The translations under genes and the position numbers were made by a program. DNA of 64,000 bases from Sphingobacterium litopenaei. Lineage in GTDB: Bacteria; Bacteroidota; Bacteroidia; Sphingobacteriales; Sphingobacteriaceae. The notes beneath the pieces are model-generated. The model made no database searches, was not told where the DNA came from, and worked only from the letters and a program-made list of their open reading frames with translations. Each line of letters begins with the position of its first letter. Positions within the stretch are counted from its first letter, which is position 1. The stretch covers positions 16,481-80,480 of the forward strand of contig NZ_JACOIJ010000017.1 of NCBI RefSeq assembly GCF_014692495.1. The letters run 5' to 3'. Shown here in pieces: positions 35,814-49,101 of this stretch.

Positions 35814-38321
35814 ATGCAGTATAATGTCCCCAAACACTTTAAAGGTCTCACAACTGAGGAATTAAAAACCTCTCGAAAAAAATTTGGTTTCAATCAAATA
35901 GACGCTATTAAAAAAAATGCGTGGTATAGGATGTTGCTCGATATTTTGAAAGAACCAATGCTGCTTTTGCTTATTGCGGTAACAGTTATTTATATAATAG
36001 TTGGCAATTATTCCGAAGCTATTTTTATGTTGGGCGCTATTATTGTCGTTTCTGGCATTTCATTCTATCAAGACAATCGCAGTAAAAAAGCACTGGAAGC
36101 GTTGAAAAAATTGAACGAACCGTTAAGTACTGTTATCAGAGATTCAATCGTGATGCAAATTCCCACAAACGAAATTGCCGTTGGCGATTTATGCATTGTC
36201 GAAGAAGGAAAAATGATTAGTGCTGATGGCGAAATTGTGCACAGCAATGATTTTTCAGTTAATGAAGCCTCACTAACAGGTGAAAGTTTTTCAGTATTTA
36301 AAAGTCAAGAAACCGAAGATAGAAAAATATATAGCGGAACGCTGGTAGTATCTGGTTTGGCCATCTTTAATGTAGAGAAAATTGGAGCAGAAACCAAACT
36401 AGGGAAAATCAGTCAATCCATTCAAGATATCAAAGAAGTTCATTCGCCACTGCAAATTCAGATTACCAAATTTGTAAAGGGAATGGCGATTATTGGTGTT
36501 ATCGTGTTTCTGATGGTTTGGGGATTTAGTTACTGGAAATCAGGAGATATCATACAAAGTTTACTCGCTGGATTAACCTTGGCCATGTCTGTGCTTCCAG
36601 AAGAAATCCCTGTAGCCTTTACTACTTTTATGGCTTTAGGTGCCTGGAAGTTAATGAGTGAAGGTGTGATAATTAAACGTAGTAGTGTGGTCGAAACATT
36701 GGGCAGTACTACAGTGATCTGTACGGACAAAACGGGAACTATTACTGAAAACTCCATGCGACTGAAACTTTTATTTGATTACAAATCAAACAAGGTTTTT
36801 GAGGATACGCAATTCAATACACCTGAGCTTTCAGAGCTTATTCGTTTCGCTATGTGGAGTAGTGAACCCATTCCGTTTGATCCCATGGAAAAAACACTGC
36901 ATCAAATTTATGAGCAAACACAATCCAATGATGAGCGGAAGAATTTTCAAATGATACACGAATATCCATTAGAAGGGAAACCTCCAATGATGACGCATCT
37001 TTTTGAAAATAGTTTAGGTGAAAGAATTATTGCAGCCAAAGGTGCGCCCGAAGCCATTCTTGCCGTTTCTAATCTTACGGAAAGCGAGAAGGACAATTTA
37101 CGACAACACATCATCAATTTCGGAGCGCAAGGGTACCGAGTACTGGGCGTGGCTAAATGTAATTTTGAAGGCAATCACTTTCCTGAAAAACAACAAGATT
37201 TTTCTTTTGACTTTTTAGGATTCACTGTTTTCTACGATCCACCGAAAGCGAACATTCAAGAAGTATTTAAAAAGATATATGCTGCAGGCATCAAGGTAAA
37301 AGTCATCACAGGAGACAATGCAGATACAACAAGGGCTATTGCGCATCAAGCAGGAATTATAAACGAAACAGCAGCAGTAAACGGAACCGATATCGTTCAT
37401 CATACAGAAACCGAATTGATGGAACTTTCTAAAAGCACCACACTGTTTACGCGTATGTTCCCCGAGGCAAAATTGGCAATTGTAAACGCTCTTAAAAAGA
37501 ACGATGAAGTGGTGGCCATGCTGGGAGATGGCGTGAATGATGCACCTGCTTTGAAAGCAGCTCATATTGGTGTAGCGATGGGAAATAAAGGAACAGAAAT
37601 CGCAAAAGCAGCGGCAGCATTGGTTATTGCAAATGATGATTTAGACAAATTGATCACTGGAATAGCGGCTGGAAGAAGAATTTATTCCAATCTCAAAAAA
37701 GCCATTCAATATATTATATCCATTCATATTCCGATTATTCTAACGGTTTCTTTACCCTTGTTTTTGGGTTGGATATATCCGCATATTTTCACACCGGTAC
37801 ATGTTATTTTCTTGGAGCTAATAATGGGGCCAACCTGTTCTATTGTCTATGAAAATGAGCCGATGGAAAAAAATACAATGCTAGAGAAACCACGTAAAAT
37901 GACCGAGACATTCTTGAGCTGGAAAGAATTAAGCATTAGTATTATTCAGGGATTGGCCATTACCGTAGGCGTTCTAACTGCATATCAGTATGCTGTACAA
38001 AACGGTAGTAATGAAGCAACTACACGTTCAATAGTTTTCACAACTTTAGTATTTGCAAATGTGTTTTTGAGTATGGTTAATCGCTCATTCATTTACAGTG
38101 TATTTGATAGTTTTAAAAATAAAAATACATTGTTCCCATTAATACTTGGAGCATCTTTGGTTTTACTTATTGCAATACTCTATATTCCGCCATTCGCTTC
38201 TTTCTTTCAATTGAGTAGTATAAATTTCCAGCAATTCTTAATCTCAATTTTAATTGCTGCCGTGTCGGTGTTGTGGGTCGAAGTGTATAAATGGGTTAAA
38301 AGGTTGAAAATAAATAGCTAA
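35814..38321 (+). CDS. cation-translocating P-type ATPase
   Basis: 835 residues, complete. Order: cation-ATPase N-terminal domain, two membrane helices (MLLLLIAVTVIYIIVG), actuator domain with LTGES (about 155), helices with the ion-site motif PEEIPVAF, phosphorylation motif CTDKTGT (Asp at about 306), nucleotide domain, hinge GDGVNDAP (about 571), and about six C-terminal helices. Calcium pumps have PEGLP at the ion site; the PEEIP form leaves the ion unassigned. It follows the attC-like palindrome by 93 bases and ends 7 bases into a palindrome-rich tail, so it may have arrived as cargo of element 2. Confidence 0.9.
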   Translation: MQYNVPKHFKGLTTEELKTSRKKFGFNQIDAIKKNAWYRMLLDILKEPMLLLLIAVTVIYIIVGNYSEAIFMLGAIIVVSGISFYQDNRSKKALEALKKLNEPLSTVIRDSIVMQIPTNEIAVGDLCIVEEGKMISADGEIVHSNDFSVNEASLTGESFSVFKSQETEDRKIYSGTLVVSGLAIFNVEKIGAETKLGKISQSIQDIKEVHSPLQIQITKFVKGMAIIGVIVFLMVWGFSYWKSGDIIQSLLAGLTLAMSVLPEEIPVAFTTFMALGAWKLMSEGVIIKRSSVVETLGSTTVICTDKTGTITENSMRLKLLFDYKSNKVFEDTQFNTPELSELIRFAMWSSEPIPFDPMEKTLHQIYEQTQSNDERKNFQMIHEYPLEGKPPMMTHLFENSLGERIIAAKGAPEAILAVSNLTESEKDNLRQHIINFGAQGYRVLGVAKCNFEGNHFPEKQQDFSFDFLGFTVFYDPPKANIQEVFKKIYAAGIKVKVITGDNADTTRAIAHQAGIINETAAVNGTDIVHHTETELMELSKSTTLFTRMFPEAKLAIVNALKKNDEVVAMLGDGVNDAPALKAAHIGVAMGNKGTEIAKAAAALVIANDDLDKLITGIAAGRRIYSNLKKAIQYIISIHIPIILTVSLPLFLGWIYPHIFTPVHVIFLELIMGPTCSIVYENEPMEKNTMLEKPRKMTETFLSWKELSISIIQGLAITVGVLTAYQYAVQNGSNEATTRSIVFTTLVFANVFLSMVNRSFIYSVFDSFKNKNTLFPLILGASLVLLIAILYIPPFASFFQLSSINFQQFLISILIAAVSVLWVEVYKWVKRLKINS

Positions 38322-38622
38322 AATTACACCGTTAACGAAAACGCCAGCCTGTAACAGGCGTTTGGCTCAATGGCGGGTTAAGTGGTTAATTGAACATTCT
38401 ACCTCGCATCAACTTTTGTGGTGTATTGACAGTTTGGTGCTCCGAAATCCGCCACTGCGTCAAGCACCAAAACGTAATATTCCATCATTCTTACATCACA
38501 GAAATTCTGTATCTTAGCAGCATAGCAATTGCAGCTAAAACGTATGTCAAACCAGTGAGTGATTCGGTGAGTTGGGAAAAGGGGTGGTTGTAAAACATTG
38601 ACAAAGAGATTAATGTCCGATA
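38322..38622. repeat. palindrome-rich tail after the ATPase and right end of element 2
   Basis: No gene is supported. A hairpin aaacgcc/ggcgttt lies at 38339-38363. A second imperfect palindrome tttggtgct/agcaccaaa lies at 38433-38471. From about 38524 the sequence aligns with the right end of element 1 (agcaattgcagctaaaacg, ccagtgagtgattcggtgag), leading to the att copy. Confidence 0.65.
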
Positions 38623-38646
38623 GGTTCGATTCCCCTACGGGCTACA
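38623..38646 (+). other. attR: third copy of the tRNA-Glu 3' end
   Basis: 24 bases identical to 4201-4224 of the tRNA (ggttcgattcc through gggctaca). It closes element 2. The bases after it, including a different terminator, are probably the original chromosome downstream of tRNA-Glu. Confidence 0.8.
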
Positions 38647-38647
38647 A

Positions 38648-38676
38648 AAGCGACTTCAAAAGAGTCGCTTTTTTTA
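38648..38676 (+). terminator. terminator after the rightmost att copy
   Basis: Stem AAGCGACT/AGTCGCTT (38648-38655 with 38663-38670), then seven T. It has the right spacing to have been the native terminator of tRNA-Glu before the elements inserted. Confidence 0.8.
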
Positions 38677-38767
38677 TTTGTGTGTAACACTTTAACATGC
38701 ATATCAATAAAAAAGGTGGCAACAAATTGCTGTTACCACGTACTCATCATATTTAAGTTATCTAAAC

Positions 38768-41119
<2,352 letters not shown>

Positions 41120-41395
41120 ATTGTCTCAAATGTATGAAATAGATGACAATATAACCGCGGGACACCCAAAACACATCAAAAATTGGCCTTTACAGCCACT
41201 TTAAGCTACTTTTGGAAATTAACCGCACAAAACAGGAGAAACAAACTAAACGCATTAATTTAAAAAAAAAATCCAAATAAAGCAGGGGTATTTCGGAAAT
41301 TCATTTACTTGATTTAACTTATTAAATAATTAAGAAAAGAAAATTCCATGATATAAGCAATACAGCAATTATTCCTACATTAGTAAAGCTAGATT
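41120..41395. other. IS1634 left flank and gene-free stretch
   Basis: The sequence up to about 41165 (ccgcgggacaccc) may hold the IS left terminal repeat. The rest, to 41395, is AT-rich and I see no gene or clear signal in it. Confidence 0.4.
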
Positions 41396-41791
41396 ATGAA
41401 AAAGTTCATGAGTATTAAAAGAATAGTAATAGGGTTTGCTTTATTAAGCGTAGCAGGGCTTATAGGCTTGATTTACAAATTATACAATCCTATGTTATAT
41501 AATTTCTTTCCTCCATGCCCTATTAAACACGTAACTGGTTTTGATTGCCCTACCTGCGGCACCCAGCGCGCAGCTCATTTGCTTTTAAACGGAGAGTTCA
41601 AAGCAGCTTTCTATCAAAATCCGCTGATTTTTTTATTTACACCTTATATACTATTTTGGATTTATTTGAAACTGATAAAAAATCCAACAGCCAAAGAACT
41701 TAAACTTTACGACAAATTATATGGCAATAAAGCACTCAAAGTCGTTGTAATTATTGTAGTGATTTTCACAATTTGGCGGAATATTTTTTAA
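41396..41791 (+). CDS. DUF2752 membrane protein
   Basis: 131 residues with three membrane segments. The motif CPIKHVTGFDCPTCGTQRAAHLLL followed by FYQNPLIFLFTPYILFW is the DUF2752 hallmark: three conserved cysteines and an NPL motif. Function is unknown. A bidirectional terminator separates it from groL. Confidence 0.85.
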   Translation: MKKFMSIKRIVIGFALLSVAGLIGLIYKLYNPMLYNFFPPCPIKHVTGFDCPTCGTQRAAHLLLNGEFKAAFYQNPLIFLFTPYILFWIYLKLIKNPTAKELKLYDKLYGNKALKVVVIIVVIFTIWRNIF

Positions 41792-41798
41792 AAATAAA

Positions 41799-41830
41799 AA
41801 AGGGCTTCAAAATAATTTGAAGCCCTTTTG
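41799..41830. terminator. bidirectional terminator between the DUF2752 gene and groL
   Basis: Stem GGGCTTCAAA/TTTGAAGCCC (41802-41811 with 41816-41825), with an A-run on the left and a T-run on the right. It serves both converging genes. Confidence 0.85.
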
Positions 41831-41852
41831 GTATATATGATTAGAATAATTA

Positions 41853-43505
<1,653 letters not shown>

Positions 43506-43564
43506 TTAAGAATTTGATAATAAATAATTACAATCTAATCCTTATTAAAGTAGATTAAAATTGA

Positions 43565-43840
43565 TTAAAGAACTGCGTAGATGTCAGATTCACGCATAAT
43601 TAAATATTCTTTACCTTCATAAGTGATTTCAGTACCTGCATATTTACCGTACAATACTTTATCACCTACTTTTACAGTTAGAGGTTCTTCTGGTTTACCC
43701 GAACCTACAGCTACTACAGTACCTTGAGATGGTTTTTCTTTTGCAGTATCAGGAATGTACAAACCTGAAGCTGTTTTTTCTTCTGCAGGAGCAGCTTCTA
43801 CTACTACTCTGTCTCCAATAGGTTTAATATTTAACGCCAT
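43565..43840 (-). CDS. groS: co-chaperonin GroES (Hsp10)
   Basis: 91 residues. The conserved start [22 protein letters not shown], the mobile loop, and [30 protein letters not shown] match the family. It caps the GroEL ring. First gene of the groS-groL operon; the 224-base upstream gap has no promoter I can define with confidence. Confidence 0.98.
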   Translation of the reverse strand: MALNIKPIGDRVVVEAAPAEEKTASGLYIPDTAKEKPSQGTVVAVGSGKPEEPLTVKVGDKVLYGKYAGTEITYEGKEYLIMRESDIYAVL

Positions 43841-44015
43841 AATCTTATATAGTTTTTTAGTTTTTTATTAAATACTTATTCGCGGTTAATACAACATCAA
43901 CTATGCCAAATAAGTTTTGCAGTTTTTCCTTGTCATTTTTTCATTTTAAAGGCAAATATTGACAGTTTTTAATCCTGACACGGTGTCACGATGACAGTCT
44001 AATGATAAAATAAAA

Positions 44016-44042
44016 AAGCCTCGCAAAAAATTTGCAAGGCTT
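44016..44042 (-). terminator. terminator after secG
   Basis: Stem AGCCTCGCAAA with TTTGCAAGGCT (one wobble) around 44017-44042, with a T-run on the minus strand side (aaaaaa at 44011-44016 on the plus strand). Confidence 0.7.
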
Positions 44043-44064
44043 CTTGTTATGCTTATCCAACGGA

Positions 44065-44418
44065 TTATTTACTTGAATCAGGAGCTGTAGTAGCTGGAGC
44101 TGCTTCTTGTTGTGTTGGAGCTGTATTCAAATTCAATTTTGGAGTAGTAGCTGGAGCTTCGATTTGATCTGACAAACCTCCTTTTACCGAGCTACCAGAA
44201 GGACCTAAAATGTTAATCCCTAAACTGAACACCATTAATAAAATTACCAATGTCCAAGTACCTTTTTCTAAAAAATCGCCTGTACGTTGTACCCCCATCA
44301 AATTGCTTCCACCTGCAAATCCTGAATTCAAACCACCTCCTTTTGGGTTTTGAATCAACACGATAAGTGCAAGCAAAATACTAACGATAATAATTAAGAC
44401 GATGAATAATGTAGTCAT
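44065..44418 (-). CDS. secG: preprotein translocase subunit SecG
   Basis: 117 residues. Two membrane segments, the first at residues about 3-22 and the second around WTLVILLMVFSLGINIL, separated by the conserved loop QNPKGGGLNSGFAGGSNLMGVQRTGDFLEKGTW. It stimulates SecYEG protein export. The alanine/threonine/proline-rich tail is usual in Bacteroidetes. It is the last gene of a minus-strand run beginning at miaB. Confidence 0.95.
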   Translation of the reverse strand: MTTLFIVLIIIVSILLALIVLIQNPKGGGLNSGFAGGSNLMGVQRTGDFLEKGTWTLVILLMVFSLGINILGPSGSSVKGGLSDQIEAPATTPKLNLNTAPTQQEAAPATTAPDSSK

Positions 44419-44437
44419 TTCTTTATATGCTTTTTAA

Positions 44438-45691
44438 TTATAAGTTCTTTTCTAATTCTTCAATTCGGGTCGCAAAATACGATTTTTTTTCTGGATATTT
44501 CAAAATTAATTTTTTGAAAACCTCAATCGCTTTTAAATACAATCCTTGATCAATATATATGTTTGCCAAAGTCTCAGTCACCAGTACATAATTATCTTCT
44601 GCGCTTTGTCTTGCCATGTTTTCATTGTTAATGTTTTCTGGCGAAGGTGGCTGAATTATCGGATCTTTTTGAATAAATTTCTCAATAATTTCTGCTCCTT
44701 TTTTCGGAGGAACGGGAACTACTGGCTTTTTCTTTACTTCTTCACTCAATTTCTCTTCAGGATCTTGAAAATGAATGATATTTTCTTTGATCTGCTGATC
44801 CAAAATCGAATCTTCAATTTTTCCAAAATCAACAGCTGGTTTTGCTGGTGCTAAAGATACGTTCGCTACCGCGTAAGGCTGATACGTGTCCGCATGTTCC
44901 AAACGCGTCTTATGCAACCACCAACGGAAGCTGTAAGGCATCAAATCGTCGTTATAAAGACTGACATCTTCCTTCTCTTCTGGAACAGTTACAGCAGGGG
45001 ATGTTTCTTCTTCAACAATCTTGTTTTCCTTATTTTCAAAAGAATCAAAAGCAAAGTAGTCACCAATCACACCTCCTTCATGAACCAAGCGATCAATTTC
45101 TAATTGATCTTCTACTTCTTGAGTAACTTCCTCTTTAGATTCAGCAGCGATTTCTTGATTAGATGCTTCATCCGAAAACTCATCGATCTGTTCTTGCATT
45201 TCCTCTTCGGTCGCTAGATTTTCAGACAAATCTTCAACTGCAGCAGACTCTTCCTCTTCAATTGGGGCTTCTAAATTAACGTCAACTTCAGAATTATTAA
45301 TATCTTCATTTGTATCAGAAGCTGTTTCCTCGTCGATGAAATCAACAATTTTCTCTTCGAAAATTTCTTCCTTTGGAGTTATTTCTTCGGCAACAAATTG
45401 ATGTTCAACTGGAGCAGCTTCAACGAACCTTGGTACCTCCTGGTTATCAGCATGTATCGGTTTGTTAACATAATTCATCAACCAGCTTTCGCTATGCGCA
45501 TAAAGCAAGGCCAACTCCTTATTTGGAGATTCTTGATTCAATAACTTTTTGCGACGCTCATAAGCGAACACCAAAGGTTGAGAATAAGGATATTTGAGCA
45601 AAAATCCCAACAAATCTTCCTCAGTTAATTGAGTGGGATCTTGAAGCGCTTGTTTATATTGTAAATGATATGAGTTATTCAAGGTAGTCAT
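44438..45691 (-). CDS. hypothetical acidic protein with C-terminal TPR-like helices
   Basis: 417 residues, no signal peptide. A long, very acidic middle (about residues 85-230, many Glu and Asp) looks disordered. The N terminus (ALQDPTQLTEEDLLGFLLKYPYSQPL) and C terminus (ETLANIYIDQGLYLKAIEVFKKLILKYPEKKSYFATRIEELEKNL) are conserved-looking, and the latter is a TPR pair. It is encoded between secG and lptE, a fixed position in this phylum, so a link to envelope biogenesis is possible. Function unknown. Confidence 0.8.
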   Translation of the reverse strand: MTTLNNSYHLQYKQALQDPTQLTEEDLLGFLLKYPYSQPLVFAYERRKKLLNQESPNKELALLYAHSESWLMNYVNKPIHADNQEVPRFVEAAPVEHQFVAEEITPKEEIFEEKIVDFIDEETASDTNEDINNSEVDVNLEAPIEEEESAAVEDLSENLATEEEMQEQIDEFSDEASNQEIAAESKEEVTQEVEDQLEIDRLVHEGGVIGDYFAFDSFENKENKIVEEETSPAVTVPEEKEDVSLYNDDLMPYSFRWWLHKTRLEHADTYQPYAVANVSLAPAKPAVDFGKIEDSILDQQIKENIIHFQDPEEKLSEEVKKKPVVPVPPKKGAEIIEKFIQKDPIIQPPSPENINNENMARQSAEDNYVLVTETLANIYIDQGLYLKAIEVFKKLILKYPEKKSYFATRIEELEKNL

Positions 45692-45703
45692 CGTATCTAT
45701 CTA

Positions 45704-46231
45704 TTACCAATTAGCAAATGCGCGATTGTATATATCCTCTGTTAACATTTTTATAATATCCGAGTTTAACTGTGCTTCGTAAGCTGTCACATCAGAACCT
45801 GGAAATTCTTTAAATTGGCTAAAACTTTCTTCGAAATCACTTTCGCCAGTCTGATCCAATTTATTTGTATATTTTACTTTAACTGTAATCGTCAGTCTAC
45901 TGTTTTGAGCACGGTCATTATTACCTGCTCCCACGGAAGCTGGGGTAATCGAATAACCTGTTATAGTTCCTTCAAATATTGCATCACCGTCTGCATTAAC
46001 CTGACTTAAACTCGATTGCGTACGAATACGCTCTTTAAGTCCTTCGGTAAAATTCTGACTCAATGTCGTATACACCATCGGAGCCAAATTCTCGAAATAT
46101 AAAACGCTATATGTCTTCATATCCTTCGGAATCGAACCGCCAGTAAAACTATACTTCACACCACAACTCATCATCACCAGGGTCAAAAACGCACATATTG
46201 CCACTTGCAATTTTAATCGAATACGGTACAT
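45704..46231 (-). CDS. LptE-family LPS-assembly lipoprotein
   Basis: 175 residues. Lipoprotein signal with the cysteine in LVMMSCGVKYSF. The body fits the Bacteroidetes LptE-like family: YSFTGGSIPKDMKTYSVLYFENLAP, a helix with LSQNFTEGLKERI, and repeated beta strands (FEGTITGYSITP, LTITVKVKYTN). It is thought to plug and assist the LptD barrel that inserts lipopolysaccharide. It lies 8 bases after the sigma-54 activator gene. Confidence 0.88.
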   Translation of the reverse strand: MYRIRLKLQVAICAFLTLVMMSCGVKYSFTGGSIPKDMKTYSVLYFENLAPMVYTTLSQNFTEGLKERIRTQSSLSQVNADGDAIFEGTITGYSITPASVGAGNNDRAQNSRLTITVKVKYTNKLDQTGESDFEESFSQFKEFPGSDVTAYEAQLNSDIIKMLTEDIYNRAFANW

Positions 46232-46239
46232 ATATGAGA

Positions 46240-47511
46240 TTATTCTAAGTTTAAGTCTTTTATTTTTCTATATAGTGTTCTTTCCGAAATACCCAACTCT
46301 TGCGCCGCAGCTTTTCGTTTACCTTTATGCTTTTTCAAAGCCTTTTTGATCAAATCAGACTCTTTGTCCACTAAAGATAATGATTCTTCTACTTCTTCCA
46401 CATCTTGTGTATCTAAAGAAACGTAATTTGAAGCACCTGTATTATTATTTGAAGTCGGATGATGTATAATAGTTGGCGTTACGCCTATTTCCTCATGCGG
46501 ATATAATTGTGTAGCTACTGGCTTCACCTCATTATATAACTGATTGATATATTGAGAATTTTGATCAAAAGAAGAAGGATTCACTCCATTTTGAATCAAC
46601 TCAACAACCAACTTTTTCAAATCCACCATATCCTTCTTCATATCAAAAAGGACTTTATATAAAATGTCTCTTTCTGAGAAATCTTCTTTTGATTGTTCCT
46701 TAACAAAAACAGGCAAGGATGATTTGGTAGCTTCCGAAGGAATATATCGACTTAAAATTGCCGCATCAATAGTTCTTTCCTTTTCTAAAATAGCGATTTG
46801 CTCCGCAACATTTTTCAATTGACGCACGTTTCCTGGCCAAGTATAATTTGCCAATAATTCTTGTGCATCAGGAGTTAATTGTACGCCTGGAGTTCTATAT
46901 TTATCCGCAAAATCTGCTACAAATTTACGGAACAACAAAAATACATCTTCTTTACGTTCACGTAATGGTGGGATTCGTAAAGGCACCGTATTCAATCGAT
47001 AATATAAATCCTCTCTAAACTTACCTTTCTGAACAGCATTGTACACATCCACATTTGTAGCTGCGACTACGCGAACATTCGTTTTCTGAACCTTAGATGA
47101 CCCTACACGAATGTACTCGCCAGATTCCAAAATACGTAATAAGCGCGCTTGAGTGCTTAAAGGCATTTCGCCCACTTCATCCAAAAAGATAGTACCGCCG
47201 TCGACCACTTCAAAATATCCTTTACGCGCCTCATGTGCACCTGTAAAAGATCCTTTTTCGTGTCCGAAAAGCTCAGAATCGATCGTTCCTTCTGGAATAG
47301 CACCACAGTTTACCGCAATGAATGGTCCATGTTTACGCGCACTCAATTGATGAATAATATGCGAAAACACTTCTTTACCCGAACCACTCTCTCCTTGTAT
47401 CAACACCGAAATATCTGTAGGAGCGACTTGTCGAGCAATATCGATAGCACGATTCAGCAACGGTGAGTTACCAATAATACCAAATCTATTTTTGATGTCT
47501 TGAATATCCAC
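46240..47511 (-). CDS. sigma-54 interaction domain transcriptional activator
   Basis: 423 residues. The AAA+ core starts almost at once, so there is no receiver domain: Walker A GESGSGKE (about 39-46), the sigma-54 contact loop GSFTGA in place of GAFTGA, Walker B GGTIFLDEVGEMPL (about 107) and the arginine-finger region. A linker follows, then a C-terminal Fis-type HTH (KRKAAAQELGISERTLYRKIKDLNL). Its targets are unknown. The gene sits between miaB and lptE, and it may be controlled by level or partner instead of phosphorylation. Confidence 0.9.
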   Translation of the reverse strand: MDIQDIKNRFGIIGNSPLLNRAIDIARQVAPTDISVLIQGESGSGKEVFSHIIHQLSARKHGPFIAVNCGAIPEGTIDSELFGHEKGSFTGAHEARKGYFEVVDGGTIFLDEVGEMPLSTQARLLRILESGEYIRVGSSKVQKTNVRVVAATNVDVYNAVQKGKFREDLYYRLNTVPLRIPPLRERKEDVFLLFRKFVADFADKYRTPGVQLTPDAQELLANYTWPGNVRQLKNVAEQIAILEKERTIDAAILSRYIPSEATKSSLPVFVKEQSKEDFSERDILYKVLFDMKKDMVDLKKLVVELIQNGVNPSSFDQNSQYINQLYNEVKPVATQLYPHEEIGVTPTIIHHPTSNNNTGASNYVSLDTQDVEEVEESLSLVDKESDLIKKALKKHKGKRKAAAQELGISERTLYRKIKDLNLE

Positions 47512-47528
47512 AGTTACTTCCTTTTTAT

Positions 47529-48962
47529 TTAGTCTACGATTTTACCAATTAATGTTGCAGATGTACAGCTTTCACCCAATACATTTACGTAATCTCCCAC
47601 TTTGTAGCGAGTGTCTACAGGAAAAACAACCATTGTATTTTGATCGTTGCGACCACAATAGTCTTTGTCCGAACGTTTAGAGAAACCTTCGATCAAAACT
47701 TTGTGTACTTTTCCTACATATTGTTGGATACGTTCTAAACTATGGATTTGTTGCTTATTCACCACTTCCGTCAAACGTCTTTTCTTCACGTCTTCTGGAA
47801 TGTCATCTTCATAGCGTTTAGCCGCTAATGTGCCTGGGCGCTCTGAATACGCAAACATATATGCAAAGTCATACTTCACATAATCCATCATAGACAATGT
47901 TTCAGCATGCTCTTCTTCTGTCTCTGTACAGAATCCTGTAATAACGTCTGTAGAAATAGCACAGTCTGGCATAATACGACGAATCGCATCCACACGTTCC
48001 ATATACCACTCACGGTCATAAGTACGATTCATCAATTCCAATACACGCGAGTTTCCAGACTGTACTGGTAAGTGAATGTATTTACAGATGTTTTCATATT
48101 TTGCCATCGTGTACAATACTTCGTCCGTAATATCTTTAGGGTGTGAAGTAGAGAAACGAATACGCAATTCAGGACTCACCTGTGCTACCATTTCCAACAA
48201 GTTGGCAAAGTTGATAGTTGGCAAAGGCTCTTGACCATCTTCAACTTTAGGTGTGTATTTGTACGAGTCCACATTTTGACCCAATAAGGTTACTTCTTTA
48301 TAACCAGCATTAAACAAGTCTTGAGCTTCTTTCACGATAGAAACCGCATCACGACTACGCTCACGACCACGTGTGAAAGGAACAACACAAAACGAACACA
48401 TGTTATCACAGCCACGCATAATCGAGATAAATGCCGATACTCCATTTGTGTTCAAACGAACTGGGCTGATATCTGCGTAAGTTTCTTCGCGAGATAATAA
48501 AACATTTACAGCTTTATTACCGTCTTCTACTTTATTGATTAAGTTTGGAAGATCGCGGTAAGCATCAGGTCCTACAACTACATCAACCAATTTCTCTTCT
48601 TCTAAAAATTTAGATTTTAGACGTTCGGCCATACAACCCAACACACCTACTACCAAACCTGGGTTTTTAGCTTTTGCAGCTTCAAATTCTTTCAGACGGT
48701 TACGAACACGTTGCTCTGCGTTTTCACGAATAGAACAAGTATTGATAAAAACTACATCAGCTTCTTTGTAGTCTTTTGTAGTCTCAAAACCTTGATCAAT
48801 TAATATAGACGCTACAATCTCACTATCAGAGAAGTTCATCTGACAACCGTAACTCTCAATATATAATTTTCTACCATCAGCCTTCCCTGTAGGAGCCAAC
48901 TCCACTGCCTCACCTTGGCGAGTCTCATCATGCGTTTTAGTAGTATGCAATAAATCTAACAT
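47529..48962 (-). CDS. miaB: tRNA-2-methylthio-N6-dimethylallyladenosine synthase MiaB
   Basis: 477 residues. It adds the methylthio group to i6A37 of tRNAs reading codons that start with U. UPF0004 domain cysteines are in [24 protein letters not shown] and [10 protein letters not shown]. The radical-SAM cluster is in [23 protein letters not shown]-terminal TRAM domain ([12 protein letters not shown]) completes the normal architecture. It heads the minus-strand run down to secG. Confidence 0.97.
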   Translation of the reverse strand: MLDLLHTTKTHDETRQGEAVELAPTGKADGRKLYIESYGCQMNFSDSEIVASILIDQGFETTKDYKEADVVFINTCSIRENAEQRVRNRLKEFEAAKAKNPGLVVGVLGCMAERLKSKFLEEEKLVDVVVGPDAYRDLPNLINKVEDGNKAVNVLLSREETYADISPVRLNTNGVSAFISIMRGCDNMCSFCVVPFTRGRERSRDAVSIVKEAQDLFNAGYKEVTLLGQNVDSYKYTPKVEDGQEPLPTINFANLLEMVAQVSPELRIRFSTSHPKDITDEVLYTMAKYENICKYIHLPVQSGNSRVLELMNRTYDREWYMERVDAIRRIMPDCAISTDVITGFCTETEEEHAETLSMMDYVKYDFAYMFAYSERPGTLAAKRYEDDIPEDVKKRRLTEVVNKQQIHSLERIQQYVGKVHKVLIEGFSKRSDKDYCGRNDQNTMVVFPVDTRYKVGDYVNVLGESCTSATLIGKIVD

Positions 48963-49101
48963 AGCTTAATATAAAAGAATACAAAGTTATAAATAATATT
49001 TCAGAATGAATGACAGTTTGTCATAGCTTTCACACTTTAATATGTAAAAATAATGTAGGATTGTTAAAAACAATTACCTTAGCAGAAGAAGTAAAAATCA
49101 T

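Larger units (their letters stand above)
28334..38646. mobile_element. integrated element 2: mobilizable element with recombinase and cassette-like cargo
   Basis: About 10.3 kb between two tRNA-Glu 3' end copies. It contains an IS copy fused to a Fic pseudogene, a mobilization module (DUF5712 relaxase-like, BfmA/BtgA), HTH gene, hairpin array, tyrosine recombinase, GNAT gene in a cassette-like setting and a P-type ATPase. The core from about 30300 to 34850 is visibly richer in G and C than either side, a sign of transfer. The left end copies the tRNA terminator of element 1. Confidence 0.65.

Noticed and set aside
38623..38646. A third tRNA-Glu gene
   Set aside because: Only the T arm and acceptor 3' strand are present.
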